Of a stretch of 34,579 nucleotides of DNA, positions 14,930-23,400 are shown piece after piece (the first letter of the stretch is position 1; every line of letters begins with the position of its first letter). Under the pieces are notes generated by a model. It was not told the DNA's origin. It saw only the letters and a program-made list of their open reading frames with translations, and did no database searches. Both the position numbers and the translations under genes were made by a program. Origin of the DNA: Thiohalobacter sp. (GTDB lineage: Bacteria > Pseudomonadota > Gammaproteobacteria > Thiohalobacterales > Thiohalobacteraceae); NCBI GenBank assembly GCA_026993645.1, contig JALWSQ010000293.1, forward strand, positions 1 to 34,579, in the 5' to 3' direction.

Positions 14930-16378
14930 ATGAAATGTTCATTCAAGGGCTCCGTGATCGCCACGAGCCTGGCGCTGGCACTGGCTGCCCCCGCTGCCCA
15001 GGCCACCAACGGTTACTTCAAGATCGGTTACGGTTCCAAGGCGCGGGCGATGGCTGGTGTGAGCACGGCCTATCCCCGGGATTCCCTGGCCGGTGTCGCC
15101 AACCCGGCGAACCTGGCCTTCGTCGGTAACCGGGTGGATGCCGGCGTCGAACTGTTCAACCCGCGCCGGGATGCCCGGCTCGATGCCAGGGGCATGGGAG
15201 GAGCCGATACCGGCAAGGTGGACAGCGGCGCCACCCTGTTCGCCGTGCCCCATGCCGGCTTCTCCATGCAGCTGGCGGGTCCTCTCACCGTCGGGCTTTC
15301 CATTGCTGCCAATGGCGGCATGAACACCCGCTACAACAGCAACCTTTATTTCAACGCGCTGGGTCCCGCCATCAACGCCTCCGTGGCGGCCCTGACCAGT
15401 GGCCCCTACAGTGGGAATGCCAATGATGTGGCCGCCATCCGGGGCATGGCCAGTGTCCTCGCCTCGGATCCCTATGCCTCCATCCAGACCCTAGGAGTGA
15501 ACCTGGCCCAGGTGATCATTGCCCCGACCGTTGCCTACAAGATCACGCCGCACCAGTCCATCGGTGCCTGCCTGCAGATCGGTTATCAGCGGTTCCGCGC
15601 CTATGGCCTGGGTATGTTCAAGGCCTTTTCCAGTGATCCGGCCCACGTGACCAACCAGGGCGACGACGATGCCTGGGGCAGTGGGGTGCGCCTGGGCTGG
15701 ACCGGCCAGCTGACCGACAAGCTGACCCTGGGCGTGGCCGGTGCCACCAAGATCTACATGCAGCGTTTCAAAAAGTACCAGGGGCTGTTCGCAGAACGCG
15801 GCGATTTCGACGTGCCGGCCAACTACTCGGTGGGCCTGGCCTACCAGGCCACGCCCAAACTCAAGGTGGCCGCCGACGTCCAGCGCATCCTGTACAGTGA
15901 CGTCAAGTCCATTGGCAATCCCGGCCCGACAGCGGCCGAGTTCATTCGCGGGTTCCAGGCCGTGCTGACCAGCCGGACAAGCGATCATGGCGCCCGGCTC
16001 GGTGGCCCCACAGTGGCCAAGCCGCTGGGGACCGATGGCGGTTGGGGCTTCGGCTGGAACGACATCACCGTGGTCAAGGTCGGCTTCGAATACGACTACG
16101 ACAAGCGCTGGACGTTCATGGGCGGCATCAACCACGGTGGCAATCCCATCGACAACAAGGAGAGCCTGTTCAATATCCTGGCGCCGGGCGTGGTCAAGAC
16201 CCATGCCACGGTGGGGGTGACCTACTCGCCGGACGGCGCGCGGGAGATCACGGTGGCCTACATGCATGCCTTCCGCGAGGACGTGGGGTTCGACTATGCC
16301 GCCATGTCCCAGAAGTACCGGGCCGAGGCCGGCATGGACCAGAACGCCCTGGAGATCAGCTACGGCTGGAAGTTCTGA
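14930..16378 (+). CDS. Second FadL/OmpP1-family outer-membrane barrel
   Basis: 482 aa. Signal peptide VIATSLALALAAPAAQA, then TNGYFKIGYGSKARAMAGVS and NPANLAF, the second-type FadL/OmpP1 N-terminus in which the mature chain starts TNGYF. The barrel ends ALEISYGWKF with a terminal Phe. It shares fold but little sequence with the neighbouring fadL-type gene, so they are not a recent duplication. A good ribosome site (AGGAGG plus GAGGACG) precedes the ATG. A terminator follows at 16415, and the DUF302-like secreted protein starts 163 bp later. Transport of a hydrophobic compound across the outer membrane is likely; the substrate is unknown. Confidence 0.85.
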   Translation: MKCSFKGSVIATSLALALAAPAAQATNGYFKIGYGSKARAMAGVSTAYPRDSLAGVANPANLAFVGNRVDAGVELFNPRRDARLDARGMGGADTGKVDSGATLFAVPHAGFSMQLAGPLTVGLSIAANGGMNTRYNSNLYFNALGPAINASVAALTSGPYSGNANDVAAIRGMASVLASDPYASIQTLGVNLAQVIIAPTVAYKITPHQSIGACLQIGYQRFRAYGLGMFKAFSSDPAHVTNQGDDDAWGSGVRLGWTGQLTDKLTLGVAGATKIYMQRFKKYQGLFAERGDFDVPANYSVGLAYQATPKLKVAADVQRILYSDVKSIGNPGPTAAEFIRGFQAVLTSRTSDHGARLGGPTVAKPLGTDGGWGFGWNDITVVKVGFEYDYDKRWTFMGGINHGGNPIDNKESLFNILAPGVVKTHATVGVTYSPDGAREITVAYMHAFREDVGFDYAAMSQKYRAEAGMDQNALEISYGWKF

Positions 16379-16414
16379 ACGCCGTGGTTCCTGATGCTGC
16401 CATCCGGGCAGGTG

Positions 16415-16443
16415 CAGGGGGGCGCGTGGCGCCCCCCTGTTTT
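16415..16443 (+). terminator. Intrinsic terminator after the second FadL gene
   Basis: CAGGGGGGCGC and GCGCCCCCCTG form a perfect 11-bp stem with a GTG loop, followed by TTTT. It lies 36 bp after the stop codon. Confidence 0.88.
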
Positions 16444-16541
16444 GTGCTTTCGTCCCTTGCATTTGGCCCGTGGATGGCATAAATGGAATAGGGTCCCGGG
16501 AACGGGTCCCGACTACGAGAGGAAGGAACAGGAGGTCGATC

Positions 16542-17468
16542 ATGACGAGACTTTTGCGGTGGCTGACAGCCATGCTGGTGCTGGCGACGGCGCTGGTGTC
16601 CCTGAGCGGTTCGGTCCAGGCGGCGGAGCGCTACAAGCCCTTCGTGCTGGCCCAGCGCGGCCCGGGGGATTTCAAGGCGAAGATCCAGGAGGTGCGTGCG
16701 GCACTGGAGGACAATGGTTTCCAGGTGGTGGGCGATTACGAGCCCTATGCCGGTGCCCACATCATCATCTTCACCAGCGACACATTGAAGCAGGTGGCGG
16801 CCAAGACCGAATATGGCGGGTTCGCGGCGCCCATGCGCGTCTCGGTCACCCAGGTGGGCGACGAGATCCAGGTGGCCTACGTGAACCCGGTGTACATGGC
16901 CTATGCCTACCGGCTGAAATCCGATTTGTCGGATGTGGCTCAGACGCTGGAGAAGGCCTTGGGACGCATGCAGACCTTCGGTTCCAAGCGGGGCCTGACC
17001 AAGCACAAGCTGCACAAGTACCACTACACCTTTGGTATGGAATACTTCGACGACGTCTACGAGCTGGCCAAGTACCGCAGCCATGCGGCAGCGGTCAAGG
17101 CAGTGGAGGCCCATCTCAGGAACAACGACGTCGGGGTGCATGAACTCTACCGCATCGACATCCCGGGCAAGGAGGAGACGGTCATCGGCGTGTCCATGAA
17201 GGCCCCCTCCGAGGACAAGAAGTACATGGACGACAAGTTCCAGATGGGCATCGTCAACTTCAAGGAGCTGAAGCAGACTGCGTATCTGCCCTACGAGGTC
17301 ATGGTGACCGGCAACCGGGTGGTGGCGCTGCACATGCGCTTCCGCATGGCGGTGTACTTTCCCGACCTGAGGATGATGGGCAGCCACAGCTTCATGAGGC
17401 TGATGCCCAGTCCCAAGGCCATTCGCCTGGCGCTGACGGCGGCGGTCGGCGGCGAGGTCGAGGACTGA
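16542..17468 (+). CDS. Secreted DUF302-like protein, function unknown
   Basis: 308 aa from the ATG at 16542, which has AGGAGG 6 nt upstream and yields a clean signal peptide (LLRWLTAMLVLATALVSLSGSVQA); the ORF-track start at 16470 lacks both. Residues about 30-150 resemble the DUF302/TT1751-like fold: an amphipathic helix (FKAKIQEVRAALEDNGFQVVG), an IIIFTSD strand, then a basic RVSVTQVGDEIQVAYVNP stretch and a helix. Residues about 150-308 (HYTFGMEYFDDVYELAKY, IGVSMKAPSEDKKYMDD) have no family I can name. No cysteine or haem motif is visible. The gene lies between a FadL-type barrel and a chemoreceptor in the sulfur region, so a periplasmic role in sulfur or lipid handling is possible. The domain call is by eye. 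Confidence 0.7.
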   Translation: MTRLLRWLTAMLVLATALVSLSGSVQAAERYKPFVLAQRGPGDFKAKIQEVRAALEDNGFQVVGDYEPYAGAHIIIFTSDTLKQVAAKTEYGGFAAPMRVSVTQVGDEIQVAYVNPVYMAYAYRLKSDLSDVAQTLEKALGRMQTFGSKRGLTKHKLHKYHYTFGMEYFDDVYELAKYRSHAAAVKAVEAHLRNNDVGVHELYRIDIPGKEETVIGVSMKAPSEDKKYMDDKFQMGIVNFKELKQTAYLPYEVMVTGNRVVALHMRFRMAVYFPDLRMMGSHSFMRLMPSPKAIRLALTAAVGGEVED

Positions 17469-17493
17469 GCCGGTCACCGGGACGATCGGCATC

Positions 17494-17541
17494 GGTGGTC
17501 GAACGAGGGCCAGGGAGGGCCCGCTTCGACCACCCGTTTTT
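17494..17541 (+). terminator. Intrinsic terminator after the DUF302-like gene
   Basis: GGTGGTCGAA and TTCGACCACC form a 10-bp outer stem, and GGGCC/GGCCC can form an inner stem. CGTTTTT follows. The last T of the tract is the first base of the sigma-28 -35 element of the next gene. Confidence 0.82.
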
Positions 17542-17568
17542 AAAGTTCCGGAAACCCCTGGCCGTTAA
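17541..17568 (+). promoter_or_regulatory. Predicted sigma-28 (FliA) promoter of the first chemoreceptor gene
   Basis: TAAAGTTC-N12-GCCGTTAA closely fits the flagellar sigma-28 consensus (TAAAGTTT-N11-GCCGATAA). The identical geometry recurs before the second chemoreceptor at 32835-32862. The -10 element lies 82 bp before the chosen start codon in both cases. Confidence 0.75.
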
Positions 17569-17642
17569 GGGTACCGATTGTGCTGTCGCCCGCAGGGTGG
17601 GGCAGCCAAGGAGAAGGTTTGGTACAGCCAGTGGAGATTCCC

Positions 17643-18794
17643 ATGCAGCAGTCCGTCCATTCCCGGCGCGATCCCGTCGCCTTTCTGCCCATCGCGGTCT
17701 CTTCTGTCCTGTTGGTCGTCGGTGGTTACGCCGGGTTGACGACGGGAGACCAGTGGGGGTTTCTGGCCCTGGTGGCCGGTACGGCGGGTCTGCCGCTGGC
17801 CCTCTGGGTCGGCCGCCTGCGCCGGCAGCGTCGCCACCTGCTGAACACCCTGCGGGCACTGGCGGGGGGTGAAAGCCTGGTGCCGGGGGACGATGTGCCA
17901 GCCGATGTTCGGGGCCCCCTGGAACGGATCATGGAGGCCTCCAGCCAGCGCCGCGTGGCCCTGGAGCGCACCGCGGTGGAACTGCGCCAGTTCGCCGGTG
18001 AGATGCGACATGCCCTGGTGGAGGCCGATGCCGCCTGCCGGGCCCGGCGGCGGGAGTCGGGTGATGGTCCTGCTCTGCTCAACAGCCCGGACAGCCTGCT
18101 GGGTGCGCTGGAGAACGATGTGGCGGATATGGCCGGGCGGATCCAGGGCGCGGTGGAAACGGCCACCTCGGTCTCCGGGCAGTGCGAGAAGGGGCAGGTG
18201 ATCATGACCGAGGCCATCGGCTCCATGGCCGTGCTGGTGGATCGCATCGGCAAGGCGGGGGGTGCGGTGGAGACCCTCAGCCGTGAGTCGGAAGAGATCG
18301 GTGCCGTGCTGGACGTGATTCGGGGCATCGCCGAGCAGACCAACCTCCTGGCGCTGAACGCCGCCATCGAGGCGGCCCGCGCCGGTGAGCAGGGGCGGGG
18401 TTTTGCCGTGGTCGCCGACGAGGTCCGTACCCTGGCCAGCCGGACGCAGCAGTCCACCCAGGAGATCCAGAACATGATCGAACGCCTGCAGGAAGGGGTG
18501 GCCGATGCCGTCGCCGAAATGGGCCGCGGTGCGGAGCAGGCGTCGGTGGTGGAGGAGATGGTGGAGTCGGCGACGGTGGCATTGTCGGAGATCGGTGCCG
18601 CTGTCCACGAGATCGATGGCGGTATCCACGAGGTGGATGCCGCGCTGCGGGCGCAGCCGGAGCGGGTCCATCATGCGCGCGAGATGCTCACTCAATGTGG
18701 TGCTCCGGCGGACAGCGGCGAGCCCCTGTTCGAGCAGCTGCAGGCACTCGCGGATCGGTTGGAGGAACTGGCCGCCAAGGCCCAGGCGGCCTGA
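17643..18794 (+). CDS. Short methyl-accepting chemotaxis protein without a periplasmic sensor domain
   Basis: 383 aa from the ATG at 17643 (GGAG 7 nt upstream). The ORF-track GTG at 17580 would lie almost at the predicted transcript start and lacks a ribosome site; a TTG at 17619 with GGAG is the other option. Two membrane helices ([22 protein letters not shown] and [20 protein letters not shown]) are joined by only about 8 residues. A cytoplasmic coiled coil follows, with the canonical signalling tip [32 protein letters not shown]. No CheR pentapeptide is present at the C-terminus (KAQAA). It probably senses a membrane or cytoplasmic cue and signals to CheA/CheW. A sigma-28 promoter lies upstream. 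Confidence 0.9.
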   Translation: MQQSVHSRRDPVAFLPIAVSSVLLVVGGYAGLTTGDQWGFLALVAGTAGLPLALWVGRLRRQRRHLLNTLRALAGGESLVPGDDVPADVRGPLERIMEASSQRRVALERTAVELRQFAGEMRHALVEADAACRARRRESGDGPALLNSPDSLLGALENDVADMAGRIQGAVETATSVSGQCEKGQVIMTEAIGSMAVLVDRIGKAGGAVETLSRESEEIGAVLDVIRGIAEQTNLLALNAAIEAARAGEQGRGFAVVADEVRTLASRTQQSTQEIQNMIERLQEGVADAVAEMGRGAEQASVVEEMVESATVALSEIGAAVHEIDGGIHEVDAALRAQPERVHHAREMLTQCGAPADSGEPLFEQLQALADRLEELAAKAQAA

Positions 18795-18859
18795 GCGCAC
18801 TTCCTCCGCGCCGCCATTCCCGCATTCCCCACCCGTCATTCCCGCGCCGGTGGCGCCCC

Positions 18860-18900
18860 GTTGTTGGGCACGCTCGCTGTGCTCGCTTTGCCCAACCTAC
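18860..18900 (-). repeat. REP-like unit, TAGGTTGGGCAAAGC type, inverted
   Basis: Read on the minus strand it begins GTAGGTTGGGCAAAGC and ends GTGCCCAACAAC, with complementary TTGGGCA/TGCCCAA ends and a GC-rich centre. Units of this kind are widespread between genes in gammaproteobacteria. It is related to, and inverted relative to, the next two units. Confidence 0.7.
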
Positions 18901-18932
18901 GGGTGCCACGAATACGCCATATGTGATACCCC

Positions 18933-18970
18933 GTAGGATGCGCAAAGGCCCGAAGGGCCGTGCGCATCAG
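18933..18970 (+). repeat. REP-like unit, GTAGGATGCGCAAAG type, copy 1
   Basis: This is a 38-bp unit with outer stem GATGCGCA/TGCGCATC and inner stem GGCCC/GGGCC. It differs from copy 2, 73 bp downstream, almost only in the inner stem, where the two arms change together and stay paired. Confidence 0.75.
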
Positions 18971-19005
18971 TATGAGCCACGGACCCACACGGAAGCGCAC
19001 GGAAT

Positions 19006-19043
19006 GTAGGATGCGCAAAGGCGCGGGGCGCCGTGCGCATCAG
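19006..19043 (+). repeat. REP-like unit, GTAGGATGCGCAAAG type, copy 2
   Basis: This is a 38-bp unit of the same length and outer stem as copy 1, with inner stem GGCGC/GCGCC instead of GGCCC/GGGCC. The compensatory change suggests that the hairpin itself is maintained. Confidence 0.75.
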
Positions 19044-19236
19044 CATCATCGGCGTGGTGGGTTCGCCAGCGGTATCCTGCCTGCGGCTCCGGGGGCTTGC
19101 CCTGCGGGTACCCTGCGCTGCTCGGCTGCGCCCGAGTCGCCGCCGGCAGGATCCCGCTACCTCCCCCTTCTTCCGTGTCATTCCGTGTGCTTCAGTGGCT
19201 CATGATTCCTGTGCGCTGGTGGTCGCGTCACGATGG

Positions 19237-19256
19237 ATTCCCGCCTGCGCGGGAAT
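19237..19256. repeat. ATTCCCGC inverted repeat
   Basis: ATTCCCGC-CTGC-GCGGGAAT is a perfect 8-bp inverted repeat of the common ATTCCCGC-type intergenic family. A half-copy (GTCATTCCCGC) stands at the other end of the same spacer near 18836. Confidence 0.7.
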
Positions 19257-19267
19257 GATGGGCCGGG

Positions 19268-19296
19268 TTGAATCGCGATTCTCGCGACAATATCAT
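19268..19296 (+). promoter_or_regulatory. Predicted sigma-70 promoter of the RND efflux operon, with TCGCGA twin motif
   Basis: TTGAAT and TATCAT are separated by 17 bp. Two TCGCGA palindromes 9 bp apart (19273-19278, 19282-19287) overlap the -35 end and spacer, and an AATAT/ATATT dyad (19289-19310) overlaps the -10. A repressor could bind either. The leader would be about 109 nt. Confidence 0.55.
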
Positions 19297-19411
19297 TAAA
19301 CGCTAATATTCCATCGGGATGCCGGGGGTCGGACCGGATCCCCGGGCCTGCTATGCTCTGGCCATCGCTGGCTGTCGGGCGGGCCGGGACGTGCGGAGGA
19401 CGGGAATCGCC

Positions 19412-20482
19412 ATGAGCAAGGGACACACCGCGGGATGGTGGCGGGTCGGGCTGTCGCTGGCACTGCTGTGGGGGTGGGCGGTGACGGTGCCGGCAGCCAC
19501 CACGGACGAGCTGGCCACGGCGGAGGTCCGTTATCGGGACGTGCCGGTGGAACATCGCTTCGACGGTCGGGTGGAGGCGATCCACCGCAGCACGGTCTCG
19601 GCCCAGATCGCAGCCCGTGTCAGCGAGGTCCTGTTCGACGTCAACGACTACGTGGAGCGGGGGCAAGTACTGGTCCGGTTCCGGGATACCGAGCCCCGGG
19701 CACGACTGAAGAGGGCCGAGGCGGCCTACCAGGCGGCGCTGGCCCGGTTGCAGCGGGTGGAGGCCGATTACGCGCGCCTGGCGGCGCTGGTGCGCAAGAA
19801 GCTGGTGTCCCGTGCCCGCATGGACAAGGTGACCGCGGAGCGCAAGGCCGCCCGGGCCCGGGTGCGCAGCACCCGTGCCGCCCGGGTCGAGGCCGAGGAA
19901 CAACTGAAGCACACCCTGGTGCGGGCACCCTACAGCGGCTACGTGGTGAAACGCCAGGTGGAGGTGGGCGAGCTGGCCACGCCGGGCATGCCCCTGATGA
20001 CGGGGGTCTCGCTGGAGGCCCTGCGGGTCGTGACCGATCTGCCCCAGCGCCTGCTGGCCGCGGTGCGCGCGCGCCAGGAGGCGCGGATCTATCTGCCGGG
20101 CGCTTCGGCCGGTGCCCCCCTGGTGCCGGTGCGTATCACCTTCTTCCCCTACGCCGATCCCCATACCCATGGCTTCCGGGTACGTCTGCGGCTGCCCGAG
20201 GGGCGGCATGACCTGTTTCCGGGCATGTTCGTCGAGGTGGGGTTCGTCACCGGTGAGCGGCGGGCGCTGGTGGTGCCCGCCACCAGTCTGGTGCACCGCA
20301 GCGAGGTGACCGGCGTCTACGTGGTGGACGCGGACGGCCGGCCCTGGTTGCGCCAGGTCCGTATCGGTCGCCGGTTGGCCGATGGCGCAGTGGTGGTCCT
20401 CGCCGGCCTCGATGCGGGTGAGCGGGTCGCCCTGGATCCGGTGCGGGCGGTGCGACGCTACAAGGCGGCGAACGCGGAATGA
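19412..20482 (+). CDS. RND efflux periplasmic adaptor (membrane fusion protein)
   Basis: 356 aa from the ATG at 19412 with GGAGGA upstream. The signal peptide (VGLSLALLWGWAVTVPAAT) lacks a lipobox cysteine, so the protein is anchored or free rather than a lipoprotein. Domain order is normal: half-lipoyl segment near DGRVEAIHRSTVSAQIAARVSEVLFDVNDYVERGQVL, an alpha-helical hairpin (about residues 90-160), the second half-lipoyl (TLVRAPYSGYVVKRQVEVGELA), then beta-barrel and membrane-proximal domains (FPGMFVEVGF, VVPATSLVHR). It joins the RND pump to an outer-membrane TolC-type channel. The stop overlaps the pump start (ATGA). No TolC gene is present here. Confidence 0.93.
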   Translation: MSKGHTAGWWRVGLSLALLWGWAVTVPAATTDELATAEVRYRDVPVEHRFDGRVEAIHRSTVSAQIAARVSEVLFDVNDYVERGQVLVRFRDTEPRARLKRAEAAYQAALARLQRVEADYARLAALVRKKLVSRARMDKVTAERKAARARVRSTRAARVEAEEQLKHTLVRAPYSGYVVKRQVEVGELATPGMPLMTGVSLEALRVVTDLPQRLLAAVRARQEARIYLPGASAGAPLVPVRITFFPYADPHTHGFRVRLRLPEGRHDLFPGMFVEVGFVTGERRALVVPATSLVHRSEVTGVYVVDADGRPWLRQVRIGRRLADGAVVVLAGLDAGERVALDPVRAVRRYKAANAE

Positions 20483-23400
20483 GCGACATCGTCGGCTTCT
20501 CCGGTGCCGTCGCGCGGCGCTTCCTGCATTCCCAGGTGACGCCCCTGCTGGCCCTGCTGGGCCTGCTGTTGGGGGTCTTCGCCGTGGTGGTCACGCCGCG
20601 GGAGGAGGATCCCCAGATCGACGTCACCTTTGCCAACGTGTTCATCCCCTTTCCCGGGGCAACGGCCCGGGAGGTGGAACACCTGGTGACCACCTCGGCG
20701 GAACAGGTGCTGTCCGAGATCAAGGGGATCAAGCACATCTATTCCCAGTCACGCCCGGGCATGGCGGTGCTCACGGTGCAATACAAGGTGGGGGAGGACC
20801 GGACCCAGGCCATCGTTCGCCTGTACAACGCCATCTTCTCCAACCGCGACTGGCTGCCGGCCAACCTGGGCACCCTGCGGCCCCTGATCAAGCCCATGGG
20901 CATCGACGACGTGCCCATCGTGACCCTCACCCTCTGGCGTCGGGACGGCCAGGGCGGTGCCTACGAGCTGGGCCAGGTGGCGCATGCCCTGGAGGCGGAA
21001 CTCAAGCGTATTCCGGGCACGCGCAAGATCTACACCATCGGGGCACCCGCCCGCACGGTCCGCATCATTCTGGACCCGGCGCGGCTGGCCGCGCACGGCA
21101 TCGCCCTGGATGACCTGGAACGGGCACTGCGCACGGCCAACCAGGCCGGCGACAGCGGTGCCCTGGTGCGGGACGACCACGAGATCCGGGTCCGTGCCGG
21201 CACCTTCCTGGGATCAGCCGACGAGGTGGCCGGGCTGGTAGTGGGGGTGGCGGAGGGGCATCCGGTCTACCTGCGGGACGTGGCCCGGGTGCAACTGGGG
21301 CCGGACGTGCCGGACCAGTACGTCTGGCTGGGCACCGGGCCGGCGGCGGCCGCCAAGGGCATCCATGCCAGGGGGCGCTTCCCCGCCGTCACCATCGCGG
21401 TGGGCAAGAAGCCCGGCACCAATGCCGTGACCATCGCCGAGGCCGTCATCAAGCGCTTCCAGCAGTTGCGCGGCATCTACGTGCCGGACGGCATCGAGAT
21501 GACCGTGACCCGCGACTACGGCGTCACCGCGGACCAGAAGGCCGAGAAGCTGATCCACAAGCTGATCTTCGCCACCGCCTCGGTGGTGGTACTGGTGTTC
21601 TTCGCCCTGGGCTGGCGCGAGGCCTTCATCGTCGGCACGGCGGTGCTGGTGACGCTGGCCATCACCCTGTTCGCCTCCTGGGCCTGGGGCTTCACCCTCA
21701 ACCGGGTGTCCCTGTTTGCCCTGATCTTCTCCATCGGCATCCTGGTGGACGATGCCATCGTCATCGTGGAGAACATCCACCGGCATCACATGATGGGTGA
21801 CCGCAGCCTGGCCGAGGCCATTCCACTGGCCGTGGACGAGGTGGGCGGCCCCACCATCCTGGCCACCTTCACCGTCATCGTCGCCCTCCTGCCCATGGCC
21901 TTCGTGACCGGACTCATGGGCCCCTATATGAGCCCCATCCCCATCAACGCCAGCATCGGCATGCTGATCTCGCTGGCCGTGGCCATGGTGGTGACCCCCT
22001 GGCTCACCTACCAGGTGTTGCGCCATCACCGGGTACCGGTGCCGGCCGAGGGCGAGGAATACCCCCGCGGCCGGATGCAGGGGCTGCTGGCCGGCATGCT
22101 GGGTCCCTTCCTCGACCAGCCCGGGAGTCGCCGTGCCCGGCACCTGCTGGCACTGGTGGTGCTGGTGCTGATCCTGGGCGCGCTGTCCCTGGTCGGGGTC
22201 CGGCTGGTGATCCTGAAGATGCTGCCGTTCGACAACAAGTCGGAGTTCCAGGTGGTGGTGGACATGCCCGAGGGTACCAGCCTGGAACGGACCAACCGGG
22301 TGCTGGGGGAACTGGCGCGCTACATCGCCACCGTGCCCGAGGTGACGGACTACGAGGTCTATGCCGGGACCGCCTCTCCGGTCAGCTTCAATGGCCTGGT
22401 GCGGCAGTACTACCTGCGGCGGGCCCCCAACCTGGGAGACATCCAGGTCAACCTGCTGGACAAACACCGGCGCAGCCGCAAGAGCCACGCCATCGCCAGT
22501 GCCATGCGCGCGCCCCTGACGGCCATCGCCCGGTCCTATCACGCCACCATCAAGATCGTCGAGGTGCCGCCGGGGCCGCCGGTGCTGTCGCCCATCGTGG
22601 CCGAGATCTATGGTCCCGACTATGCCGGCCAGATGCAGGTCGCCAGGCAGGTCCGCGCCCTGTTCGAGCAGACCCCCGGCATCGTCGACGTGGACGATTC
22701 CATCGAGGCCGAGGCCCCGCGCCGGCTGCTGCGGGTGGATCGCAGCCGGGCCGCCCTGTACGGTGTCTCCCAGGCCGAGGTGGTGCGAACCCTCCACAGT
22801 CTGCTGTCCGGCGAGGACGTGACCTACCTGCACGATGCCGACGCCAAGTACGCGGTCCCCCTGCGGCTGGAGCTGCCGCCGGCGGACAAGGCCCGCCTGG
22901 ACGACGTGCTGAACCTGCGGATTCGCGGCGCTGGTGGCAGCCTGGTGCCCCTGCGCGACCTGGTCCGGGTGCGCAGGGACCACCGTGAGCACGCCATCCT
23001 GCACAAGGATCTGCTGCCGGTGGTGCTGGTCACCGGGGACATGGCGGGTGCCATCGACAGCCCGCTGTATGGCATGTTCGACCTGGTGGGCAAGCTTCGC
23101 CACCAGGTACTGGCGGCTGGTGAGACCCTCCGCCAGACCTTCATTTCACCACCCGACAATCCCTACCGCTACAGCCTCAAGTGGGACGGCGAGTGGCAGG
23201 TGACCTACGAGACCTTCCGCGACATGGGCATCGCCTATGCCGTGGGCCTGGTGTTGATCTACCTGCTGGTGGTGGCCCAGTTCCATTCCTACCTGACACC
23301 ATTGGTGATCATGCTCCCCATCCCGCTCACGGTGATCGGCGTGATGCCGGGCCACGCCCTGCTGCATGCCCCCTTCACCGCCACCTCCATGATCGGCATG

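Larger units (their letters stand above)
18795..19411. other. 617-bp intergenic region rich in dispersed inverted repeats
   Basis: No coding sequence here is convincing: the overlapping short ORFs on both strands are explained by the repeats. The stretch holds at least three REP-like hairpin units (18860-18900, 18933-18970, 19006-19043), a pair of inversely oriented CCGTG-type units (about 18973-19005 and 19170-19202), an 8-bp inverted repeat ATCCTGCC/GGCAGGAT at 19074-19081 and 19145-19152, and an ATTCCCGC hairpin at 19237-19256. The RND-operon promoter lies at its right end. Confidence 0.8.

Noticed and set aside
16490-16515. GGGTCCCG direct repeat before the DUF302-like gene as an operator
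   Set aside because: The two short copies are within the noise of this GC-rich leader, and the promoter there (TTGCAT with ATAAAT) is too weak to anchor them.
18795-19411. Short ORFs and a CRISPR-like look of the repeated units
   Set aside because: The units are hairpin repeats of several families with irregular spacing, no uniform spacers and no cas genes; the ORFs just traverse them.
21214-23103. 629-aa minus-strand ORF opposite the RND pump gene
   Set aside because: It is a His/Gln/Gly-rich antisense frame created by high-GC third positions; the plus-strand RND protein has full family motifs over the same bases.
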